Positions 11,735-23,618 of a DNA stretch of 64,000 nucleotides are shown piece by piece. Under the pieces are notes generated by a model, which was given only the letters and a program-made list of their open reading frames with translations, did no database searches and was not told the DNA's origin. Made by a program: the position numbers and the translations under genes. This DNA comes from Jacaranda mimosifolia (lineage: Eukaryota; Streptophyta; Magnoliopsida; Lamiales; Bignoniaceae). The stretch is from positions 5,312,507 to 5,376,506 of the forward strand of contig CM032121.1 of the NCBI GenBank assembly GCA_018894105.1, in the 5' to 3' direction. How positions within the stretch are numbered: position 1 is the first letter of the stretch; each line of letters begins with the position of its first letter.

Positions 11735-13099
11735 AGGTACTGCCCCGATGTCAAGGGTTGCCCCCACTATCGGCCCCCTTGATCGTCCATAGAGCATCTG
11801 GGCCGCCCTTCACCAACCTACATCAATGGACTTGCATTTCAAGGAGTTCATATGCCATGTCCTTAGGTGGAGGCCCTTTCTTTTATTTTTCTCTTGTAAA
11901 TATGTAGCTTGGATGCTGCCGTTTTTGTTATAATTTTTAGCTTTTCAATATCTAGTGCTACCACAAGCTTTTTCTTTTTTTAGCCTATTATAGGGGGAAT
12001 GAGTAGTCGAAGCTGAGTTGTACTGAGCCTTGTTGGAGAGCGCCCCCCCCCCCCCCAAACATCTAGCGTTGCTCCAATGATTATTGATATTATATTGTTA
12101 TTGTTATCAATGAAATCAAATTTCCTTTTTATTGGATTGTGCCTCTAAAGCGTTCCAACGTGTGCGTGAGTACGGTTGGGCATAATTACACCACAACAAC
12201 CATCGATCATTCTTTGAGCTTTTGACAGATATAATGAACGTGTAGCAAGGTACCATCTGAACAGTGCATTGTTTTCTAGCTATGATGCACGGATACGGAC
12301 ACGGCGACACAGACACGACCTGGCACAGATACGATTATCATAAAATATATAATTATATATATAAGTATTTATTAATCATATTAATGCATGTAATATAAAA
12401 TATATAAATCAACACTAAACATTAAATAACTATATTTTAAATTCAAATAAATAACGAATCCCTATATAGCAATAGTATTAGACTTCATGTAAATTATATA
12501 ATGGAAATTTTCAAAACAAAAAAATATAATATTAGTCATAAAAAAAATAAGTGATAATGTAAAAATTATAACTAATTAATAATGAAAGGATTTATGCTTA
12601 TCATTAAAGATTTGCCATCAATTATCAATGGTGATAACTTAAATACAATATTTGCCACTATTAAATGTGTAAAAAAAAAATTTGGTGATAGAGCAAAACA
12701 TTTTTGTTACATATATATATATATATAATTAGTGCCAAGTTTTCAATTATCACTTACTATTTTTTATAAATTTTCTTTTTTCCATAGTGTGTCTAATTAT
12801 CCAAATTTATTAGGATATTACGATCACAGTGAGAATTTTTACTAACTTCATTTATCATTTAAAAAGTTTTATATTATTTATTAGCTCTTAAATTTTGTAA
12901 AGTTTAATGAAAAAGCCTCATCGTGTTCTGGTCGTGTCGGATACATCCTTTAGCCGTGTCTAATACCGTCTCGGATTTTATATTTTATATTTTAATTTTT
13001 GAAAACTTTATTACTATGTTCAACACATATCGAGAACGTGTCGATGTTCAACACGTGTCTGACACTACACTATAGTTTCACTATTATCAAGAAGCGCCC
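11735..13099. other. Repeat-like intergenic DNA with GTGTC-rich blocks
   Basis: No gene was found. There is a run of 14 C at 12043-12056. A block near 12282-12335 is rich in GGACACGG and GACACG motifs, and inverted counterparts (GTCGTGTCGGATAC, CGTGTCTAATACC) occur near 12920-12975. This suggests the two ends of a DNA element of about 0.7 kb, but I could not fix its edges or a target duplication. A TA microsatellite lies near 12711-12727. Confidence 0.35.
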
Positions 13100-13890
13100 T
13101 GTGACACCCGAGAAAAGGGGACAATGTAAGCAAGTACTTGAGATTGAAATTTTCAAGTACGTGAATTTGGGGAACCTTTATACGGTCGGATAATATAAGC
13201 AAGTACATTCATTGTATGAAAATATAATTTTCACAATTGATTTTCGAATCTTTGAACTTTACAATTTTTGCATATAATTATAATAAGTGTAAGATAACTT
13301 TATTTATGTTTGGAAAGAAGTTTTAAAACTCCTTTAATATTTTACTTTCTATAGATAATTATTTTATTATGTATTAATTTTAATGTCATAATTAACGTGT
13401 CCATTTATTTTGTTCATCTTATAGTTATGACCTAAATATTATTTTATTTAATAGAATTTTAATCATTTTATTTTATAATTATTGGGCACAATTAAAATGG
13501 GACTTATGGTATTTTTATTATGTTTTTAGTGGCCCATTAATCCTTTCTAATTGTCAAACTTTAGAGTTATATAAAAGGGTGAAAGGGTCATAACCCTTGC
13601 TTGTGGCATATTGAGTTGTTGAGTCTTAGAGACTTTGGGCGTGATTGCTTGTGAGCCGATGCCTTATTTTTCATGTTCCCAAAAAATTGGGATTGTTTTG
13701 GTGTTTTAGATATATGAAATTGGGAAATTAGGTTGTAATTGATTGCGAGATAATATGTAATAATTATAGTGATGTGATATGAGATTGTGATTGAGATATG
13801 TTTGAGAAAATAAAAATGTTTTGGGTTTTAGTTTTTTTATTTTGTTTTGGATTGAGAATATTAATAAAATTTTAAAATAAGAGATAAATT
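13100..13890 (+). repeat. Possible unpaired LTR fragment
   Basis: The sequence starts TGTGACACCCGAG, which resembles the TGTAACACCC start of many plant Gypsy LTRs. A TATATAAAAG promoter-like box lies near 13570, followed by non-AT-rich transcribed-like sequence. No second copy, target duplication or 3' end was identified, so this rests on resemblance only. Confidence 0.3.
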
Positions 13891-13899
13891 TAATAGTTT

Positions 13900-15930
13900 T
13901 AATTTTTTTTTAGAAATTATTCAAAAATGGATAGTGAATTATTTTATTATTTAGAAAAATGAAGTTCCAACTAGGAAAGTAACAATTTATTTTTTCTGTT
14001 CTATATCGTGAATTAAATTTCAACAAATCTAATAATTTGATTTTTATTTTTTGTTTATTTATAAAAATTTTAAAAATTCTGATATTTTGTCTTCTTTTCA
14101 ATATGCATATATATTTTCAAAAATAATGTTTAACGAAAATAAATGAAAAGATAATTTAATACATTTGATATTTTTGATATTTTTTATAAAATAGACAATT
14201 AAAATTTTCTAAATGGAGCAAAAATTAAATTCCAACCACAAATTTTTTTTAAGATTATCATGAATTTCAAATTAATCAAATTAATTTGAAATGATAAAAA
14301 TAACTTAATCAAGTTTTGGTTAATGATTTTTTTATTTCATAAAAATAATAAATTTGTATTTCGTTAAAAATAAAAATGTTAATTACCATCAAATGACCCA
14401 AAATCTTGTTCGTCTAATTAGGTTCCAATATTAAAATTTAAAATTAAAATTGTCCACCCTTCTCATGATGGAACTGAAAAATTATTTTAAGAATATTCAT
14501 ATTCCTATAACTGAAAATGATACAAGACTAAATTTTGGGATGTAATAGTAAAAAATTTTCTATTCATAATATATATTAGTATATAATTTAATTATAAATC
14601 TTATCTTTTTCTTTTCTAATAAGATATGTACTTTTTAGGTTAAGACAAAATTAAAATATATTAATTAATTCTTAGAGTATTATTCTTATCCTTTGTAAAT
14701 TTAAAAAAATTTTTAGATAAATTACATATATAATACTTAAAATTTATTACATAAAAATACAAACTTAATATATTTTAAACTAATATAATAATATTTAAAT
14801 TATCTATAATAACTTTAAATAAATATTCAATTCTTAATAAATTTCATATTTTTAAAATTTAAAATGCACATCTTGATACAATTTTAAATGGAAGGGGGGG
14901 GGGGGGATCTTTAAGTAATAAATTAATATTGAAAAAACATAAATAAATAAAAAACGTAAAAAACAAAAACTGAAACAACAAGAATTGGTACGCTAAAGCC
15001 TCTCAGCCTACCCCACTCCAATTCCAGCACTAAACCCAAGTATTCTAAATCCTATAGATCAAGAATTGATCTTGCATCCTAACACATTTTGGTCCATATC
15101 TAGCGTTTTAAAGTCAAATAGGATTTTGTCCCATAGGCAATCACGGACTTTCATTTTATTCTCCCATAAGAATTTTTGTTTTGGTAATGTGACTATGAGC
15201 TGATTTGCGTTGTGCACATAAAATAAGACATTATTGTGAGCTGATGTGATTTCGTTTTAGAGTTATAATCAGCCATCAAAATTTACACATTGCGACACTA
15301 TCATGACTTTAGAGTATTTACCTTCAATTTTCTTAATATTTTATGCAATTTTATAGGATTATGTGTAGATTGTTATAAAAATTATATTTATTCTAATTCT
15401 ATGCTTTGACACAAATGGCACAATATCCACAATAACACCATCTATTGTTTTCTTTTTTATTTTAATCATTGAGGATGAAATAAGATCTCTCTCGCTTAAT
15501 TTCATTTTATCGATGAATTTTGATGTGATTGTAGCTAGGAAACAACTCATTTATCATCATGACTTAAATAAAGAAGCCAAACATTTCACGACCTGCAGAT
15601 CTTTTTTCGGACCAAGTGGCAAGTGGGTTCTACTTGTCTCGATGAGTTGATCATCACAATTTAGTGAACCATGTGCAGGACTCAAATTGAACCACTTCGA
15701 TAATATAATATATTTTAAATGGTGTGATCCCATAAATACTCTCCACTGATTCATTTGCAGGCATGGTTTTGGGTCAGTGCAATTTACTTCCAACTTTCGT
15801 TTTCAATCAAAATTTGATTTAAGTCTTGTAGAATTTTCGTTGGAGCGTTGCTACTGATTTTAACTTGCTCTATGTATTTAGGATTCAGATTATGCTCTAA
15901 ATTGAATTAACCCCACCCAATTTGGATCAT
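13900..15930. other. AT-rich intergenic DNA upstream of the NLR pseudogene
   Basis: No recognisable coding sequence. A run of 13 G lies at 14894-14906. The region 15557-15793 holds an open minus-strand frame with no recognised similarity. The last part should contain the ancestral promoter and 5' leader of the NLR gene, but I cannot place a TATA box. Confidence 0.5.
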
Positions 15931-15931
15931 T

Positions 15932-17609
15932 TTGACCATTGTCTACGGGGGAATATTTTTCCTTTCTCATAGACTCAACAAGCAAAAATGGCTTCTTCAC
16001 CTAGCAAAACTCTCACTTGAAGAAATAATTTCACGGAGTAACTCATCAGATATCAAGTTCTACCTCAATGCCCGAATTAGCCATGGTGTAGCATCACATC
16101 TTCAAACTATTCTCGCTTATGTCTCAACCCTTGGTGTTGACCCCGATTTCTGTTTACGGCTGGATGAAAAATTGTGCGTTAGTGAAGTCTGGGATCGCAG
16201 GTCTGAGCCTCCCTTTTCCGAAGAATTCGTCGAAATTGTTGTCTCTTTCCCGCAAGAAGATCTTGAGGAGTTGTTCAAGGTACCAAAGAACAAAACCCTC
16301 AAGAAAAATGAACTTGTGGCAGTTTTTATCAGTTTCCTTGTTCAATTACTAGATCGTTCGGTCAACTTAGCAAGCATGATCACTCTGAGGAAAGAGCTGA
16401 GATTTCTTGTTACCATTCTTGGCAATGCGCCATTTCAGGGCACTGAGGTCATCGAGGAACTCGAGAATCTCTTGGCAAAATTTGAAGTAGTTGCCAATAA
16501 AGCTGGAAATTTAATCCACTGCCTAATTTTTAATCGAAAATCCGTAACAGTGGATGAGGCGATTGGTGTTCTTATAGAACATACAGATGTCTTGAAAGTT
16601 TATATCATCGAATTCTTACTTTTGCTGCCCTACACAGCTCCAAAGGGCTTCTTCTGCTATGGATTCATTCTTCATTCTTGATTACCTCCTTTATGATCTT
16701 CAGGTTCTGATGAACTGGGAGGATGATTGGCCGATTGTTGATGTGAAGGATCGAATCAAGACACTCCATCAAGGGCTAATGCTTTGCCAATCTTTGATCA
16801 AGGATATAATAAAGGTGCCACGATATTCAGAGATTGAAGAATAGAAAGAACCTCTGATGCGGATTAGAGATGTGGGATATGAAGCAGAGTATCTGATCAA
16901 ATCTTTTTCAGTTGGAGATGCTCCTTGCTGGTATCTCACCGCCAGATTCCCTCATGTCAATCGAAGATTAAGCTTATCGGGACTGAGCTCCAAGAAATCA
17001 AGAAAAATTATGACATTGGAGCCTTAAAAGTCACGAAGTATTTCAGTGAACAAATGTCATTACAAGCTAAGAGAAATTCTGGTCAGGCAGATGATGTTAT
17101 AGTTGGTTTTGAGGACAAGACAACATATATTCTGGATCAACTGGTAGGAGGAACAGAGCACCTGCAAATTATCACCATCTTTGGGATGCCTGGACTCGGC
17201 AAGACAACTTTGGCAAAGAAATTGTACAACCATCCCTTAGTTAACTATCACTTTGACAAATGCTTGTGGTGCGTTGTTTCCCTAACATATCAAAGGAAAA
17301 ATCAATTGATTGAAATTTTGATTAGTTTGGGAAGTGGGCTTGACAAAGTTAAAATCTTGAATATGGAAGAAGAAAATTTGGCCGAACATATTTACAGAAG
17401 TTTAAGAGGAAGGAGATACTTGATTGTTATGGATGATGTTTGGAATTCAAATGTGTGGGATCGTTTGAGAAGATATTTCCCAGATGATGGGAATGGAAGC
17501 CGAATATTGTTCACCAATAGGAATAAAGATGTGGTGCCGCCAAATAGCGTAATTTATGCGCTTCCCTCTTTGTCGAATTATGAGTGTTGGGAGCTATTAG
17601 AGAAGAAAG
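15932..17609 (+). pseudogene. R1-type NLR disease-resistance gene, 5' part (N-terminal domains and first half of NB-ARC)
   Basis: This is the front part of an intracellular immune receptor of the R1 (late-blight resistance homologue) type. A first frame (15932-16681) encodes a roughly 250-residue N-terminal region like the R1-specific extension. A second frame from 16659 (MDSF, then LMNWEDDW) is a coiled-coil Rx-type N-terminus. A third (16925-17617) carries NB-ARC with P-loop GMPGLGKTTLAKK (near 17187-17225), kinase-2 RYLIVMDDVW (near 17419-17448) and RNBS-B GSRILFTNR (near 17496-17522). Defects predate or accompany the insertion: a frame change near 16680, a TAG near 16842, another frame change near 16930, and perhaps one near 16018 if the true start is ATG 15988. 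It then breaks off at the Copia insertion at 17610. Confidence 0.9.
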
Positions 17610-18323
17610 TGTTATAATATAATGTAATATATATATATATATATGTTGTAGCTTGGAATTTGAGTTTGAATATAAGTGTGTTTGTCCCACATTGTAAAAG
17701 TAAGAAAACCTCCTCTATTTTATAAAGAATAACACACTTTACAATTTGAATTAAGACTTGGAGGGAAAGTATAGAGGGAAGCCAAAAAGTATATTATTAT
17801 ATATTTAAATTAATTCACTTGGCACTTGACACTTTGTACACGTGGCACGTGTGTTTAAGAAAATATTATTTTCTTTTGTTCTTTTAAGAAATTAGTCACG
17901 TGTCCTTCTGAAGAACTGCGATTTTTCAAGCATATATTAAAGGTTGTATCTTCTTAAGAAATAGTTATATTTATATGATACAACTGCTGGGAATTATCAT
18001 AATACTTCAGAAAGGATGTCTTCTACAAATATAAATATAGCTTAACATGAGTGCCAAAAACATGTACATTTTCTAAAAATAAGTCTTTCATTTCTTCTCT
18101 ATTCAAATTTTCTCGTATACTCAAAAGCTTTCTAAAAGGTCTTGAGGGAAATCTTCGAAGTTGCTATTCGCAGATTTCGGGTGGTTTTGTTGTATCCTAG
18201 AAGTGAATTGCCATTTCAACCCGGTAGCAAACTCATAGTGGGGGCAATAATCACTTTAAGGAAGGTGTGTTCACGCCTCAAGCCACATAATTATTTTAGC
18301 CAATTCCATAAATTTTCCTAACA
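17610..18323 (+). repeat. 5' LTR of the younger Copia element
   Basis: 714 bp, starting TGTTATAATATAATG and ending TTTTCCTAACA. It contains a TA microsatellite (near 17629-17644), G-box motifs (CACGTG) near 17839-17850 and 17896, and a TATA box TATAAATA at 18030-18037, predicting a transcript start near 18060. The U5 segment CAATAATCACTTTAAG at 18245-18260 is exactly complementary to the sequence just after the LTR. Confidence 0.93.
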
Positions 18324-18325
18324 AT

Positions 18326-18341
18326 CTTAAAGTGATTATTG
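18326..18341 (+). other. Putative primer-binding site complementary to the element's own U5
   Basis: CTTAAAGTGATTATTG begins two bases after the LTR end, where a primer-binding site should be. It does not resemble the initiator tRNA-Met site (TGGTATCAGAG) of most plant Copia elements. It is the exact reverse complement, over 16 nt, of U5 positions 18245-18260, which are also intact in the 3' LTR. This suggests self-priming or a fixed leader hairpin (inference). Confidence 0.6.
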
Positions 18342-18375
18342 AACAATAGAGTCTGGCTCGAATTCTGGAATAAAG

Positions 18376-19370
18376 ATGATGAATCAAGATTTTGTTAAGT
18401 TGAACTGTTTTGATGGGACAAACTATCAGCGCTGGAAGGACAAGATAATGTTCCTGCTTACTACTTTGACTAAACTTGAATCAGCCTATTGTACCACCAA
18501 GGGATGATGACTCGGATGCTATCAAGGTTGTTCGTGCTAAAAGAGAGGAAGATGAAGTGCTATGTCGTGGACATATCCTGAACTCACTATCCGATCGTTT
18601 GTTCGATCTGTATGCTTCAATCAAATCACCAGTAGAAATCTGGAGTGCTTTGGAGAACAAGTACAACAACGAGAAGCAAGGCACAAATAAGTTTTTGGTT
18701 ATGAAATACTTTGAGTTCGTTATGCATGACAATCTTCCAATTATGGATCAAGTACATGAAATGCAAATATATGTGTCTAAACTTAAAGATTTGAAAATTG
18801 AAATTCCCCAAGCAATCCAAGTAGGGGCAATTATTTCCAAACTTCCTACAAGTTGGAATGACTATAGAAAGAAATTACTTCATTCAATGGAAGATTTTTC
18901 TGTTGATCAATTGCTAAAACATTTGCGCATTGAAGAGGAAACTCGAATTCGTGACAAGGTGCACAATGTGCAGTCTGGCCTAAAGGTGAACTATGTTTCA
19001 GAAGGGGGCAACAATTCGAGTGGAGGAAAGAAAAGAAAGTCCTCAGATGTTGATTCCAAAAAGAAGAAAAACATCACATGTTATAACTGCGGAAAAAAGG
19101 GACATCTCAAACGAGATTGTTGAGCAAGAAAGAAACAAAAATGAGAAAATCAATCTAATGCTCAAGCCAAAAGCAATGTTCCACCAAGTGTTCAAGTCAC
19201 TAAAAAAAACGTTGATGAACTCATAGCCATGGTGCAGAATTGGCATATTGATATGGTCAGTGAAGTGAGCATAGCTACAGCAGGTAACTCCACCAAATGG
19301 TGGTATGATTCTGGTGCCGCCATTTATGTTTGTAATGACAGAAGCCACTTCAAAAGTTATGAAGAAAACT
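18376..19370 (+). pseudogene. Copia gag and protease, frameshifted
   Basis: Gag opens at ATG 18376 or 18379 (NQDFVKLNCFDGTNYQRWKD) and shifts frame near 18475 into the main frame (18476-19123), a UBN2-type Gag with the block WSALENKYNNEKQG. It ends in an intact zinc knuckle CYNCGKKGHLKRDC (near 19079-19120). In-frame TGA codons follow at 19121 and 19136. The same frame then carries the protease active site WWYDSGAAIYV (near 19300-19332), with the DSG triad, before a further frameshift near 19358. Function: capsid, nucleocapsid and aspartic protease. The breaks mean no full polyprotein can be made. Confidence 0.88.
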
Positions 19371-20916
19371 GCTAAAGGACATAAGGTTTTGATGGAAAAT
19401 GCTAATACAACAGTTGTTCTTAGGAAAGGAAGTGTTGAAGTTCAATTCACCTCTGGAAAGAAGATGTTGCTGACCAATGTTCTTCATGTTCCAGAAATTC
19501 GCAAGAATCTAGTTTCTACTTCTCTTTTGAACAAAAGAGGCTTGAAGGTTGTCATTGAGTCTGATAAAATAATTTTATCCAAGAATAGTGTATTTGTAGG
19601 AAAAGGGTTACTATTGTGATGGAATGTTCAAACTATGTACTGATGCAAATGTTATGAATAAAATGAGTGTTTCGGCTTACTTTCTTGAGTTATCTTCTTG
19701 TTCTTTATGGCACTTTAGATTAGGTCATGTAAATTATCGTTATTTAAAATTTATGCCTGATCATGGATTAATTTCTTATGATAAAGAAGATAATAAGAAA
19801 TGTGAAATATGCATTCAAGCAAAAATGTGTAGAAAACCATTTCCTAAAACTGAAAGAAACTCTGAGTTGTTAGATATTATCCATTCTGATATTTGTGAAT
19901 TAAATGGCATATTAACTTGTGGAGGAAATAGGTATTTTATTACATTTATAGATGATTACACGCGATTTACACATGTTTATCTCATGAAAACAAAGAATAA
20001 AGCCTTTGATAAATTTAAGGCATATAAAGCAGTTGTTGAAAACCAAACAGGAAGGAAAATTAAAACTCTTCGAAGTGATCGAGTAGGGGAATATTTTCCA
20101 AATGAATTATCTCTCTTTTGTGAAGATAATGGCATAATACACCAATGTAGTGCACCTCACACTCCACAACAAAATGGACTAGCAGAGAGAAAAAATAGAA
20201 CATTAGTTGACATGACTAATGCAATGCTATTAAACTCAAATCTACCTAATAATCTATGGGGCGAGGCATTGTTAACATCTTGCCACGTGCATAATAGAAT
20301 ACCCTCCAAGACATTGAAAGTATCTCCATATGAGTCATGGAGAGGTCGAAAACCAAATCTAATTTATCTTAGACTTTGGGGGTGTCTGGCTTTTTATAGA
20401 ATAAGTGATCCTAAGAGAACAAAGTTAGGACCTAGAGCCTTGAAAAGTGTGTTTGTTGGCTATGCAGAAAATTTGAAAGCTTATAGGCTTTTGGACTTAG
20501 ATTCAAATGTTATAGTTGAATCTAGAGATGTTGAATTTTTTGAGAATAAATTTCTTGGAGAAAATCCTGCAAAATCAACACAAACACAAGATGTCAATTC
20601 TGATCTCACTCTTGGACATAAAAGAAAGTCCATTGATGCTCCTAGCGAAGTTAGGAGAAGCCAAAGAGGAAGGATTGAAAAGAAAACTAATCCTAACTTT
20701 AACTTTATATACTATGTTGTTGAGGCAACTAGGGAAAGTATAATTGGAAAAATACCCATATTATTTAATTTAGAAGATGATCCTAAGGACTTTAAAGAAG
20801 CAACGTCATCTAGAGATGTTGCATTCTGGAAGGAGGCAATTAATGATGAAATGGACTCATTGTTAGCAAACAATACTTGGGTTCTAACAGATTTACCTCC
20901 TGGTTCAAACCTATAG
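19371..20916 (+). pseudogene. Copia protease tail and integrase
   Basis: The frame from about 19360 continues the protease C-terminus (VLHVPEIRKNLVSTSLL, near 19480-19530) and stops at 19617-19619. The integrase frame (19624-20916) has the zinc-binding H..H..C..C region (HFRLGH near 19711, CEICIQAK near 19801-19824), the GAG-pre-integrase segment, and the catalytic triad: D in HSDICE (near 19883), D in RSDRVGEYF (near 20074) and E in NGLAERKNR (near 20173-20199). The C-terminal region includes the conserved WGCLAF and KSVFVGY blocks. The frame ends at 20916, where RT continues in another frame. Confidence 0.9.
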
Positions 20917-22313
20917 GATGTAAGTGGGTATTTAGAAGAAAGTATAATACAGATGGATCTTTACAAACCTTTAAAGCCAGACTTGTTGCTAAAGGATTTA
21001 GACAAAAAAAGGGCATAGACTATTTTGACACTTATGCTCCTGTAGCCCGTTTAACTTCCATTAGAGTTTTGCTTTCATTAGCATCTATATACAAATTATT
21101 TGTGCATCAAATGGATGTTAAAATGGTATTCTTAAATGGAGATTTGGATGAAGAGGTGTATATGGAACAACCAGAAGGTTTTGTATTACAGAGAAATGAA
21201 AACAAGGTCTGTAAACTAGTCAAATCCCTGTATGGTTTAAAACAGGCACCAAAACAGTGGCATGAAAATTTTGACTTTGTTATTTTATCCTTCGGTTTTA
21301 AGCATAATAGCGCCGATAGGTGTGTTTATTCTAAGTTTAATGATGAATATGGTGTGATCATTTGCTTATATGTAGATGATATGCTTATTATTGGTACTAA
21401 TATGCATGGAATAAATGAAACTAAGAATTATTTGTCTTCACGATTTAAAATAAAAGATTTGGGAGAAGTTGATACCATTTTAGGTATCAAGATTAAAAAA
21501 CGTAGTGGGGGTTATGCTTTAAGTCAGTCTCATTATATTAAGAAGATTGTAACTAAGTTTAAACACTTGAATATAAAAGAAGCTAGAACCCCATTTGATG
21601 CCTCATCCAAATTAAAGAAAAATGAAGGAAGAGCTATAGCTCAACTAGAGTATTCTAGTGCTATCGGAAGTCTAATGTATGCTATGCATTGTACTAGGCC
21701 AGATATTGCGTATGCAGTGTGTGCACTTTCTAGATTTACTCATAGTCTAAGTAGTGATCATTGGAAAGGTATCACTAGAGTTTTTGGTTATCTTAAGCAC
21801 ACAAAATCTATATTTTATAATCAATTTCCTACGGTGTTAGAAGGGTTCTCTCATGCTAGTTGGATAACTAGTGTAAATAATAATAAATCTACCACATGAT
21901 GGATTTTTTGTATTGGTGGAGGAGCAGTTTCATGGGCATCTAAGAAACAAACTTGCATTACGCACTCCACTATGGAAGTGGAGTTTATTGCTTTAGCAGC
22001 AGCAGGCAAAGAGGCAGAATGGCTGAGAAATTTGCTATTAGATATTAAGTTGTGGCCACAACCTATGCCATCCATTTCTTTGCATTGCGATAGTCAAGCA
22101 ACAATGTCTCGAGCATTTAGTAAAATATATAATGGAAAATCTAGACATATTGGCTTAAGACATGAATATGTTAGAGAAATAATCTCAGAGGGCATAATAA
22201 CTATAGTCTTTGTGAGATCACAAAGAAATCTAGCGGATCCGTTAACAAAAGGGCTCTCAAGAGATTTAGTCATCAATACTAGAAAAGGAATGGGACTAAG
22301 TCCTTTCTTCTAG
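20913..22313 (+). pseudogene. Copia reverse transcriptase and RNase H
   Basis: RT sequence runs from GCKWVFRRKYNTDGS (near 20918) through AKGFRQKKGIDYFDTYAPV, HQMDVKMVFLNGDLDEEVYM, SLYGLKQAPKQW and the catalytic box YVDDMLII (near 21370-21393), to KDLGEVDTILGI. RNase H follows with SAIGSLMYAMHCTRPDIAYA, a TGA at 21897-21899 in place of a sense codon, and then [27 protein letters not shown] and RHEYVRE, ending at 22313. Only that one stop breaks RT-RNase H, whereas a frameshift near 20913 disconnects it from integrase. Confidence 0.92.
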
Positions 22314-22854
22314 AAAATAATTAAATAAAAAATCACCGGTAGTGGGAACCCTACTTGATTTCTAGAGCTACCACTAGTTAGAAGGTTTAAAGGGTAATAA
22401 CAAGCTACTGATTAGTGATTAAGGAAACACTGGAGATTTGTATTTCAAAATGTTGAATATAAAAGGAGGATGAGTTATGAACTCTTAATGAAGAAAAAAA
22501 AAAAATTATATCTTAGTGATATGGAAGGTCTTCACCTAAGTGAACACAAGAAGTGGTGCCGCTTCTAATAAAAGTTTGGATGACTTTTATAAATGTTCAT
22601 GATCCTAGGATGGAGCACAAGGCCATGTACGTGCTTAAATTTTCGGTGAACTTTTGGAAGCGAGATAAGGTCTTGTGTGCAATATTTCCGGTTAAAATAT
22701 ATAAAATCTTGGTTTAAGCTACAGTCACCACTGATTTTGTTTTAACTTTGAAGTATTTTCACTAATAGAAAGTTTATTTCGAAAGACACTTTCTACTATG
22801 CAAGAACTTAGGAAGAGCATATGGATTTATCAAATTACAAGCTAAGTGGGGGAT
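22314..22854 (+). other. 3' untranslated part and polypurine tract of the younger Copia element
   Basis: About 540 bp of noncoding sequence separates the end of pol from the 3' LTR. The purine tract AAGTGGGGGA at about 22844-22853 directly precedes the LTR start and would prime plus-strand DNA. Confidence 0.7.
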
Positions 22855-23613
22855 TGTTATAATATAATATATATATATATATATATGTTGTAGCTTGGAA
22901 TTTGAGTTTGAATATAAGTGTGTTTGTCCCACATTGAAAAGTAAGAAAACCTCCTCTATTTTATAAAGAATAACACGCTTAATAATTTGAATTAAGACTT
23001 GGAGGGAAAGTATAGAGGGAAGCCAAAAAGTATATTATTATATATTTAAATTAATTCACTTGGCACTTGGCACTTTGAACACGTTGCACGTGGCACGTGG
23101 CACGTGTGTTTAAGAATATATTATTTTCTTTTGTAGAAAATTATTTTTAGGTAAGAAAATAATTTTAATTTCTTTTAAGAAATTAGTCACGTGTCCTTCT
23201 GAAGAATTGCGATTTTTCAAGCATATATTAAAGGTTGTATCTTCTTAAGAAATAGTTATATTTATATGATACAACTGCTGGGAATTATCATAATACTTCA
23301 GAAAGGATGTCTTCTACTAATATAAATATAGCTCAGCATGAGTGCCAAAAACATATACATTTTCTAAAAATAAGTATTTCCTTTCTTCTCTATTCAAATT
23401 TTCTCGTATACTCAAAAGCTTTCTAAAAGGTCTTGAGGAAATCTTCGAAGTTGCTATTCGCAGATTTCGGGTGGTTTTGTTGTATTCTAGAAGTGAATTG
23501 CCATTTCAACCCGATAGTAAACTCATAGTGGGGGCAATAATCACTTTAAGAAAAGTGTGTTCACGCCTTAAGCCACATAATTATTTTAGCCAATTCCATA
23601 AATTTTCTTAACA
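22855..23613 (+). repeat. 3' LTR of the younger Copia element
   Basis: 759 bp, starting TGTTATAATATAATA and ending TTTTCTTAACA. Compared with the 5' LTR it carries extra copies of a GCACGTG unit (near 23080-23106) and about 36 extra bases near 23136-23172. The 16-nt U5 segment complementary to the primer-binding site is unchanged. Confidence 0.93.
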
Positions 23614-23618
23614 GAAAG

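Larger units (their letters stand above)
17610..23613 (+). mobile_element. Younger Ty1/Copia retrotransposon inserted in the NLR gene
   Basis: The 6,004-bp element has LTRs 17610-18323 and 22855-23613 and the 5-bp target duplication GAAAG (17605-17609 and 23614-23618). The domain order gag, protease, integrase, reverse transcriptase, RNase H is Copia. A polypurine tract AAGTGGGGGA precedes the 3' LTR. It lies in the same orientation as the NLR gene. Apart from length changes the LTRs differ at about 20 of 700 aligned positions by eye, so insertion is fairly recent. Coding regions already carry several frameshifts and stops, so it is probably non-autonomous now. Confidence 0.95.

Noticed and set aside
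17610..23613. The Copia element as an expressed NLR fusion
   Set aside because: Element frames are broken and have their own domain order; TSD and LTRs show an ordinary insertion.
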